DNA from: DATNBT01 sp964579765
GTDB lineage: Bacteria; Acidobacteriota; Vicinamibacteria; Vicinamibacterales; CAVVIG01
Assembly: GCA_964579765.1 (NCBI GenBank)
Contig: CAZOIK010000325.1
Location: 1 to 17,417, forward strand
DNA length: 17,417 nucleotides
Reading direction: 5' to 3'
The stretch's first letter is position 1. Each line of letters starts with the position of its first letter. Both the position numbers and the translations under genes were made by a program. The notes under the pieces were generated by a model. The model saw nothing but the letters and a program-made list of their open reading frames with translations. It had not been told where the DNA came from and made no database searches. Shown piece by piece: positions 6,429-14,171 of the stretch.

Positions 6429-6505
6429 GTCCGCCTCCTTTGGGAGCGCTTAGCGTGTCTCGCAAGGTCCGTAATGTCTACACACCACTCGGGCGAAATC
6501 ACCTG

Positions 6506-6534
6506 TTGACATTCTACAGGTCCAGCGCTACTGT
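6506..6534 (+). promoter_or_regulatory. Promoter candidate for the PadR-permease operon
   Basis: A perfect -35 hexamer TTGACA (6506-6511) is followed 17 bases later by TACTGT (6529-6534), which matches the -10 consensus at three positions including the first T, A and last T. The -10 element ends 26 bases before the GTG of the PadR gene. Confidence 0.5.
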
Positions 6535-6537
6535 CGC

Positions 6538-6550
6538 GTAGACTATCTAC
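6538..6550 (+). promoter_or_regulatory. Palindromic operator candidate for PadR
   Basis: GTAGA-CTA-TCTAC is a perfect inverted repeat between the -10 element and the ribosome-binding site AGGAGG (6551-6556) of the PadR gene. A TCTACAGG word recurs at 6513-6520 and 6546-6553, 33 bases apart, close to three helical turns. PadR proteins usually bind such dyads as dimers in their own promoters, so autorepression is likely by analogy. Confidence 0.5.
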
Positions 6551-6560
6551 AGGAGGGTGC

Positions 6561-6893
6561 GTGACCCAGGGGCAAACAAACCTACTTCAAGGCACTCTTG
6601 ACCTTCTGATCCTCAAGACGCTGCGCCTCGGCGAAATGCACGGGCTCGGGATCTCGCGCCGCATCGAGCAGATCACCCAAGGCACTTTCAGCGTGAAGAC
6701 TGGTTCGCTGTTTCCCGCGCTACGCCGCATGCAAGAAGAGGGCTGGATTAAATCGGCGTGGGGCGAATCGGAAGCCAATCGCAAGGCGAAGTACTACCGG
6801 CTAACCAAGGCGGGCAGGAAGCAGCTCGAAACCGAAACAGCGAAGTGGGAGCGGATTGTGCTGGGGATCTCGCGGACTCTGGAGGCGTCGTGA
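6561..6893 (+). CDS. PadR-family transcriptional regulator
   Basis: A 110-residue winged-helix protein. The family pattern is clear: LLQGTLDLLILKTLRLGEMH then GLGISRRIEQITQGTF (HTH region), SVKTGSLFPALRRMQEEGWI (the 'tGsLYPaLhRLeeeGwi' segment, here with F for Y), SEANRKAKYYRLTKAGRKQL (the wing and 'ryYrlTeaGr' motif), and a C-terminal dimer helix. It lacks the longer C-terminal domain of PadR subfamily 2, as usual for regulators next to ADOP permeases. The GTG start has AGGAGG 4 bases upstream. The stop overlaps the permease start by 4 bases, so it almost certainly controls that operon, including itself. The inducer is unknown. Confidence 0.92.
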   Translation: MTQGQTNLLQGTLDLLILKTLRLGEMHGLGISRRIEQITQGTFSVKTGSLFPALRRMQEEGWIKSAWGESEANRKAKYYRLTKAGRKQLETETAKWERIVLGISRTLEAS

Positions 6894-9580
6894 CCCCAAA
6901 AGCCGGGTCACGCTGGTTTCACCGGGCGATCAGGTTGCTGCGCAATATCGTGAGCAGAGACCAAGATGAGCGGGAGATTGACGCGGAAGTAAGCGCCCAC
7001 CTTGAGCTGCTGATCGAGGAGAAGGTGCGATCCGGCATGAAGCCAGATGAGGCGGAGCGAGCAGCGCACATCGAGTTGGGAGGCGTCGAGCAGGTGAAGG
7101 AACAGGTGAGAGACGCGCGGGCGGGAGCATGGCTCGACACGGTGGTACGAGACTGTCGCTTCGCGCTCCGCATGTCGCGCAAGAATTCAGGATTTACTGC
7201 CGTCGTCGTTCTTACGCTGGCGCTCGGCATTGCCGCCAATACCACTGTGCTCAGTTGGATCAGCGCTACCTTGCTGAACCCGATTCCGGGAGTCGCTCAC
7301 ACGAGCGACCTTGTCACCGTGATGCGCGGCGATCGCAGCGATCATCCCACCCCGCCATTTTCTTATCCCGACCTTCGTGATCTCAGCGAGCGCACTCACA
7401 CTTTTTCCGGGCTTCTCGGCTATCACGACGACTACATGTCTCTCACGGGCGCCGCAAAGCCCGAGCGCATCTACGGGGATCTGACCACCGCCAATTATTT
7501 TGATGTTCTCGGCGTCCGTCCTATTCTCGGCCGCACTTTTCTTCCAGAAGAAGGAACGCCGCACGCCGGCGCTGCCGTGATCGTCATCGGTTACGCCGTC
7601 TGGCAGAACCATTTCGCGGGAGATCCGCAAATCGTCGGCAAGAAGATTCAGATCAATCGCCATCCCTACTCCGTTATTGGGGTAGCCCCGCGGGATTTCA
7701 CGGGCTGCGCGCCCGGGCTGCGCGCCGAATTATGGATTCCTCTCTCGATGGATCGTGATGTTTGGGGTGCGGACCGTCCTGCCCGTCGCGGCACTTTCTG
7801 GCTGAACGTGCTCGGAAAGCTTCGCCCTGGTGTGACGAAGAATCAGGCGCAGGCCGAACTCAACCTGCTCATGCGGGGAATCGCCGAGCGGTTCCCGGAG
7901 GATCACCGGGATAGTCCGAACGAGATTTCTCTCGACCCCCTTTGGCGCTCTCCCTTCGGCATCAACGGCTATCTCTACAAGATTCTTCCGATGTTGCTGG
8001 GGCTCGCCGCCGTCCTGCTCCTGCTGGCCTGCGCCAACGTTGCGAGTCTCCTGTTGGTGCGTTCGGTCGGACGCCGCCGCGAGATTGCCATCCGGCTGGG
8101 AATGGGCGCTTCACGCAAACAGATCATCCGGCAGTTTTTGATCGAGAGCCTGCTGCTTGGTCTGCTCGGCGGTACTGCCGCCATAGTGATTACGAAGTGG
8201 ACCTCGCGCAGCCTCGTCGCTTTCTTTCCGCCCAGCAATCTTCCGCTGACAAACGACGCGCACATCGATCAACGCGTGCTTTTCGTGACGATTGCGGTTT
8301 CCATCCTCGCTGCGATCATCTCCGGTGTTCTTCCGGCCCTGCGGTCTTCGAGCCTGCCGGTGCGATCGGTTCTCAAGGAGGAAGCGACCAGCGTCTCGCT
8401 TACTTTGCACAAGGGTCGTCTCTTGAGCGGCCTGGTGGTGGCGCAGATTTCGCTCTCGCTCGTTCTCTTGGTCTGCGCGGGTCTCTTTACCCGCAGCCTT
8501 CAGAAGGCACAGCAATCGGATCCGGGATTCGAAGCAAGCCATCTGCTGCTTGCCTCTTATGAGCTCTCGCCGGCTGGTTACACGCGCGCGACCAGTGTGG
8601 CGTTCGACCGGCAGGTGCTCGACAGGCTCTCGGCGCTTCCCGGGGTGGAATCCGTGAGCTTGGCTGATTTTTCACCGCTGAGCTTCAGCATCCATACCGA
8701 CTATCTGCAGCTTGAAGGCTACGTGCCGCAACCGCACGAATCGATGGAGATCAGCCGAGCGATCGTTGGGCCGAATTACTTTCGCACTCTCCGCACGTCC
8801 GTGATTTCCGGCCGTGAATTCACCGAAGCTGATACGGTGGATTCGCGACTCGTTGCCGTCGTCAACCAGGCCTTTGTCGATCGCTATTGGCCGGGTGAAG
8901 ACGCTATCGGCAAACAGGTGACGGACGGCCGCGATCGCTTCACTATCGTTGGGGTCGCACGCAATGCCAAATACCGCTTGCTCACCTACCCGGCCGAGCC
9001 CGTCATCTATTTGCCGATTTACCAGGCCTACCGCTCCACGCAGGACACCACCATTCACCTCCGCACGACTGGCGATCCGCGTGCCATGGCTTCTTCTGTG
9101 GAACAGACCATCCATCAGCTCAATCGAGAGTTGCCGCTGTTCAACGTGAATCCGCTTTCCGTCACCATGCGGCTCGGCACACTTTTGGGACGCGTCGCGG
9201 CTACGTTTGCCGGCTCGTTCGGTCTTCTTGCCATGCTGCTCGCCGCCGTCGGCATCTATGGCGTCGTGGCTTACAGCACTCGCCAACGCGCGCGGGAAAT
9301 CGGCATCCGCATGGCTCTCGGCGCGGAGAAGGGAGGCATCTACCGTCTCATTCTTGGCCAGGGATTCCGGCTCACACTGGCGGGCCTCATCGTGGGCACG
9401 GGGCTCGCTGCGGTATTCACGCGCTTGCTTAAGGCGCAACTCTTTGGCGTCAGTGAGACCGATGCGATTACGTTTGCCTCAGTCGGGCTGCTTCTGGCCG
9501 GTGTCGCTCTGCTCGCGTGCCACATCCCCGCCCGCCGCGCCACGCGACTTGATCCGATGGTCGCGCTGCGTTACGAATGA
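6890..9580 (+). CDS. ADOP-type MacB/FtsX-like permease
   Basis: An 896-residue orphan ABC permease. Residues 1-90 hold the soluble N-terminal part typical of acidobacterial duplicated permeases (DQDEREIDAEVSAHLELLIE, IELGGVEQVKEQVRDAR). A first membrane segment is at about 100-120 (FTAVVVLTLALGIAANT). Then come a MacB-like periplasmic domain, a first FtsX domain (ILPMLLGLAAVLLLLACANV near 365, RRREIAIRLGMGASR near 395), a second periplasmic domain and a second FtsX domain (LLAMLLAAVGIYGVVAY near 780, AREIGIRMALGA near 800). It ends ARRATRLDPMVALRYE, the usual ADOP ending. No ATPase gene is next to it. The GTG at 6890 is chosen over the longer upstream frame because it has GGAGG upstream and forms a GTGA overlap with the PadR stop. 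Transported substrate unknown; related proteins act in antibiotic or lipoprotein export. Its codon use looks less GC-biased than the flanking genes. Confidence 0.92.
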   Translation: MTPKAGSRWFHRAIRLLRNIVSRDQDEREIDAEVSAHLELLIEEKVRSGMKPDEAERAAHIELGGVEQVKEQVRDARAGAWLDTVVRDCRFALRMSRKNSGFTAVVVLTLALGIAANTTVLSWISATLLNPIPGVAHTSDLVTVMRGDRSDHPTPPFSYPDLRDLSERTHTFSGLLGYHDDYMSLTGAAKPERIYGDLTTANYFDVLGVRPILGRTFLPEEGTPHAGAAVIVIGYAVWQNHFAGDPQIVGKKIQINRHPYSVIGVAPRDFTGCAPGLRAELWIPLSMDRDVWGADRPARRGTFWLNVLGKLRPGVTKNQAQAELNLLMRGIAERFPEDHRDSPNEISLDPLWRSPFGINGYLYKILPMLLGLAAVLLLLACANVASLLLVRSVGRRREIAIRLGMGASRKQIIRQFLIESLLLGLLGGTAAIVITKWTSRSLVAFFPPSNLPLTNDAHIDQRVLFVTIAVSILAAIISGVLPALRSSSLPVRSVLKEEATSVSLTLHKGRLLSGLVVAQISLSLVLLVCAGLFTRSLQKAQQSDPGFEASHLLLASYELSPAGYTRATSVAFDRQVLDRLSALPGVESVSLADFSPLSFSIHTDYLQLEGYVPQPHESMEISRAIVGPNYFRTLRTSVISGREFTEADTVDSRLVAVVNQAFVDRYWPGEDAIGKQVTDGRDRFTIVGVARNAKYRLLTYPAEPVIYLPIYQAYRSTQDTTIHLRTTGDPRAMASSVEQTIHQLNRELPLFNVNPLSVTMRLGTLLGRVAATFAGSFGLLAMLLAAVGIYGVVAYSTRQRAREIGIRMALGAEKGGIYRLILGQGFRLTLAGLIVGTGLAAVFTRLLKAQLFGVSETDAITFASVGLLLAGVALLACHIPARRATRLDPMVALRYE

Positions 9581-9842
9581 AAACTACACTGCATGTTCAG
9601 AATAGGGGGCGGTTTCGGCTTTGCGACCACGCGGCTCTGCGAACCATCGGAAACCTAAAAGGAACGACAAAACAATTCGGATGGTTGCAGCCCCCGCAAC
9701 CACGAAATTATTCCTACGCAGCGAGGCACGAGGAGCCGCTAATTCACGCGTTAAGACCATTCAGTTTTGTGGTGATGAATTGGATGCGCTGTCGCCCCTC
9801 CCCACTGAATGACTCTTAAGGCACCGTCAAAGATTGCTAGCG
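9581..9842. other. Intergenic gap after the permease, nothing recognised
   Basis: This stretch between the intact permease and XRE copy 2 is relatively AT-rich. The 80-codon plus-strand frame starting at 9577 has no ribosome-binding site of quality and gives no recognisable protein. No tRNA, terminator with T-run or transposon end was found. Confidence 0.4.
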
Positions 9843-10273
9843 CTAAACGCCGAATTCTTGCCAATCACGTGATTGTCTGAGCACTGTTCGAATCCGCTCA
9901 AGAAAGTCACGAGCCGGGACACGCTCCTCGCGCTCCCATTTCGCCAGAGTGCTGGGATTGACGCGGAAAGGCCTTGCCCCGCTCGATGTCGTTTCAACGC
10001 GGCTCCCAGAGAGGTCGCGTCGGGCCTCGGGTCGTATCCAAGGAACCGAATGATGCCCGGCCAGGCTCGCACGTCCGGCTGTCCGCGTGTTCGTGACCAA
10101 TTGGCAACGTTCGTTGACCTGCCCCCAATGGCGCTCGCTACTTGCTTCCAGGTGAGACCGAGATCGAGACGACGTTTCTGCAAATGATCGGCTAAGGTGT
10201 TCAAACAGCGAGGGTAATTGGCAGGAATTGGCTTGCCAATCTGTCCTCGAAGACGGACATAGCAAAAAGGCAA
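9843..10273 (-). pseudogene. Decayed XRE-type regulator, copy 2
   Basis: From a TTG at 10273 the frame gives PFCYVRLRGQIGKPIP, LNTLADHLQKRRLDLGLTWK, STNVANWSRTRGQPDVRAWP, IIRFLGYDPRP and LGAALKRHRAGQGLS. The frame then breaks: the second HTH continues one frame over as FRVNPSTLAKWEREERVPAR and ends QSRDWQEFGV at 9843. Relatives have about six more residues at the break ('LS-qrelA..lgVdpsTLarWErGer'), so a short deletion not divisible by three near 9965-9985 explains the shift. The intact family would carry two Cro/CI-like HTH domains. The start follows the DUF8021-like gene stop by 21 bases on the same strand. Confidence 0.7.
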
Positions 10274-10294
10274 CGCGGGGATGACGATGCGTCG

Positions 10295-11179
10295 TTATCG
10301 CCCGGTATTCGGAGGCGCGCCGGCCGCGGCGCCGCCACGCCGGCCGCGGAAGCTCGCCTGCAGCAGGTGCGTGATCGTGTGGACCTCGCGCAGCTTACCG
10401 TGCTCGAGGCGGAACAGATGGCTGTCGGGCGCGCCGCTGCCGCCGTTGGGGCCGCCGGCGCCGAACGTACAGAACACCTGGACGGCGCCGATCGTCTCGT
10501 CCACGATGAAGTGGCGGTTGGCGATGTTGACGCCGCTCGGGACGCCGACGTCGCAGCTGTCGGTAGGTACGCCCCGGCCGGTGTGCATGCCGCCTTCCGT
10601 GCGGTTGCACGGATAGCCCCACGGCACCAGATCTTTCTTCCCTTCGAGGAACGCGTCGAGATAGGCGTTGGCCGCCGCGACGAGCGTGTCGCGCGTGTCG
10701 CGCTGACCGTCGGGAATCGGGCCCCAGTTCTCTTCGGTCGCGTACTTCAAGTACGCGTCAGCGTTGAACAGCCAATACCCGGTCGTCGTCCACAGGATTT
10801 CGATTTCGGCGATCTTGTCGCGGTTGACGCGGAGCCGCGCGCCGAGCACGTACGGCTTCTCCCCGTGGTGAACAGTGTCCGTGACGATCACCTCAGTGAA
10901 CGTCTGGCACGTCGCCGTGTCGAGGAGGCTGCGCGTGTGATCGATCGTCATCGGCGTCTTGATCAGGCCCGTGGTGATGTCTGCCGGCGCGGCGTTCTCG
11001 ATGTAGCCCAGGCCGGTCGCCAGCGGCAGGCCCGACGTGTCGCCCCTGGTCTGCGCGGCGACGTAGAGATCGACGGCGCGCTGGAGGCCGTCGCGCGAAC
11101 AGGAGATCTGAGCGAAGCTCGCCGACGGGGCGGCGAGCGCGGCCGCGAGCACGAGTCCGGCGATGGCCATGCGTGTCAT
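10295..11179 (-). CDS. Secreted protein resembling DUF8021
   Basis: A 294-residue exported protein. The signal peptide is MTRMAIAGLVLAAALAAPSA followed by SFAQ. The mature chain begins ISCSRDGLQRAVDLYVAAQT, then GYIENAAPADITTGL, TPMTIDHTRSLLDTATCQTF and VPWGYPCNRTEGGMHTGRG, and DSCDVGVPSGVNIANRHFIV, near the end PDSHLFRLEHGKLREVHTIT. These pieces match from memory the DUF8021 family, known mainly from secreted fungal proteins, with an NTF2-like look. Function unknown. The several Cys probably form disulfides. The ATG at 11179 is preferred because it starts the signal peptide and has GAGGGGAGGGG upstream. The last 20 residues (GRRGGAAAGAPPNTG) look disordered. It is divergent from the MauE-thioredoxin gene. 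Confidence 0.7.
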   Translation of the reverse strand: MTRMAIAGLVLAAALAAPSASFAQISCSRDGLQRAVDLYVAAQTRGDTSGLPLATGLGYIENAAPADITTGLIKTPMTIDHTRSLLDTATCQTFTEVIVTDTVHHGEKPYVLGARLRVNRDKIAEIEILWTTTGYWLFNADAYLKYATEENWGPIPDGQRDTRDTLVAAANAYLDAFLEGKKDLVPWGYPCNRTEGGMHTGRGVPTDSCDVGVPSGVNIANRHFIVDETIGAVQVFCTFGAGGPNGGSGAPDSHLFRLEHGKLREVHTITHLLQASFRGRRGGAAAGAPPNTGR

Positions 11180-11223
11180 CGAACCCCTCCCCTCTGGAGG
11201 CACAATAATACGAGGACTGCCTC
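11180..11223. promoter_or_regulatory. Compact divergent control region
   Basis: Only 44 bases separate two divergent starts. The AT-rich core CACAATAATACG gives a TATTAT -10-like hexamer on the minus strand. CGAGG-ACTG-CCTCG (11211-11224) is a perfect 5-bp inverted repeat covering both the ribosome-binding site (AGGA) and the first base of the GTG of the plus-strand gene. It might be a shared operator or a hairpin that hides the start. Confidence 0.4.
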
Positions 11224-12294
11224 GTGCTTTTCCTGCCGCTCGCCATCCGGCTGGCACTCGCGGCGATCTTCCTCGTCGCGGGGACGGCCAAACTGGCCGA
11301 CCTTCGGGGATCCGTGCAGGCGCTCGGCGATTTCGGCGCGCCACGGGTCCTTCAGCCGCTCGGCGCCCTGCTGCCGCCGGCCGAGCTCGCCGTCGGCATC
11401 GGCCTGCTGTTCACGCGCACGGCGCACGTGGCCGCCGTGGGCGCGCTGGTGCTGCTCGCCGTGTTTGTCGCGGGCATGGCGGTCAACCTCGTACGCGGAC
11501 GCCGGCCGGCGTGCCACTGCTTCGGCCAGCTGCACGTGCATCCGATCGGCCGGGGCACGCTCGTCCGCAATCTCGTGCTCGCGGCGGCCGCGGCCTGGCT
11601 GGTCGTCGCCGGACGCGGGCGCGCCGCGATCGACCTCTGGGTATTCCTCGGGCGTCTCGGCAGCACCGGACGCCGCGTCGCCACGGTCGTCGCCGCCGCG
11701 ATAGTGTTCGCGGCGCTCAGCGCGCTGACGCGCACGTCGCCGGCCGACGACGCGCGGGAGGACGACGAACCGGAGGCGGACTGGGAGCCGATCGCCGAGG
11801 CGCCGACGCCGCGATCGCGTCCGGCGCCGGCGGTGACAGTTGCCAGCACGCCCGCGGCGAGCGCGAGCGCGTCGCCCGCGCGCACGGGCATGGGGCTGCC
11901 GATCGGCACACCGGCGCCCGTGTTCGTCCTGCCGGATCTCGACGGCCGCACGTACACGCTCGACGAACTTCGCGCCCCGGCCAAATCAGTGCTGCTCGTC
12001 TTCTCGAGTCCGCACTGCAGCGCCTGCAAGGCGCTGGCGCCGCGGCTTCCGGCCCTGGCCGCGCGGCATGAAGCGACGATGCGGACCGTCGTCGTCATCG
12101 GCGCCAGCGCGGCGGACGCCGGCCGCGCGCATGACGGCGGCGGCACGCTCGTGTTGGTCCAGCGCGACACCGAGGTCAGCGACGCCTACGAGTGCACGAC
12201 GATCCCGGCGGCCGTGATCGTCGGTCCCGACGGCGTCATTCAAAGCCGGATGGCCGTGGGGGCGCGGGAGATCGAGCAGCTGATCGCCATCTAG
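11224..12294 (+). CDS. MauE-like membrane domain fused to a thioredoxin-like domain
   Basis: A 356-residue fusion. Residues 1-150 form a four-helix MauE/DoxX-like membrane domain (IRLALAAIFLVAGTAKLADL, LGALLPPAELAVGIGLLF, VLLAVFVAGMAVNLVRGR) with the typical ACHCFGQ motif (Cys97-His-Cys99). A further hydrophobic stretch lies near 158-178. A Pro/Ala-rich linker (about 180-225) leads to a thioredoxin-like domain starting GLPIGTPAPVFVLPDLDGRT with the active site SSPHCSACKALAP (Cys265-Ser-Ala-Cys268) and the cis-Pro region TTIPAAVIVGPDG. MauE proteins help form disulfides or mature redox enzymes, and here the thiol partner is attached. It probably passes electrons or oxidises Cys residues in the envelope; the partner is unknown. 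The GTG is the only start after an in-frame stop and has GAGGA upstream. Confidence 0.82.
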   Translation: MLFLPLAIRLALAAIFLVAGTAKLADLRGSVQALGDFGAPRVLQPLGALLPPAELAVGIGLLFTRTAHVAAVGALVLLAVFVAGMAVNLVRGRRPACHCFGQLHVHPIGRGTLVRNLVLAAAAAWLVVAGRGRAAIDLWVFLGRLGSTGRRVATVVAAAIVFAALSALTRTSPADDAREDDEPEADWEPIAEAPTPRSRPAPAVTVASTPAASASASPARTGMGLPIGTPAPVFVLPDLDGRTYTLDELRAPAKSVLLVFSSPHCSACKALAPRLPALAARHEATMRTVVVIGASAADAGRAHDGGGTLVLVQRDTEVSDAYECTTIPAAVIVGPDGVIQSRMAVGAREIEQLIAI

Positions 12295-12397
12295 ATCGCC
12301 ATGTAGTGCATGGCCTTCAGGCCTGCCGGCGTCGGGACGGGCGGAGATCGCGGCGCGCGGCGTCGAGGAGCGCGCGTGCTCGACGGCGACCCTACAC

Positions 12398-14077
<1,680 letters not shown>

Positions 14078-14141
14078 GTGAGAGTGTCTGTCAGCATACT
14101 GTAGGCGGGCCTGAAAGACGCGCCCCACACGACACTCGCAG

Positions 14142-14162
14142 GGCGGCCCTTGCAGAGCCGCC
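14142..14162 (-). terminator. Short hairpin after the TonB receptor gene
   Basis: GGCGGC (14142-14147) and GCCGCC (14157-14162) are inverted repeats around a 9-base loop, about 10 bases after the receptor stop codon. The stem is short and no T-run follows, so it is at most a weak terminator or 3'-end stabiliser before ilvD. Confidence 0.2.
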
Positions 14163-14171
14163 GCGCGCAGC

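Noticed and set aside
6254..6485. A complete insertion sequence
   Set aside because: Only about 58 residues of the transposase remain, and no second inverted repeat or target duplication could be found.
5528..6502. One 324-codon minus-strand gene covering XRE copy 1 and beyond
   Set aside because: The frame joins pieces of unrelated origin: upstream of the transposase, the XRE start, and antisense of the permease. It is a chance fusion of frames, not one gene.
9577..9819. An 80-codon plus-strand frame after the permease
   Set aside because: Overlaps the permease stop, lacks a recognisable domain or good ribosome-binding site, and looks like decayed intergenic sequence.
10367..11704. A 445-codon plus-strand frame crossing the divergent control region
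   Set aside because: It is antisense to the DUF8021-like gene and out of frame with the MauE fusion. Composition is low-complexity and no domain is seen.
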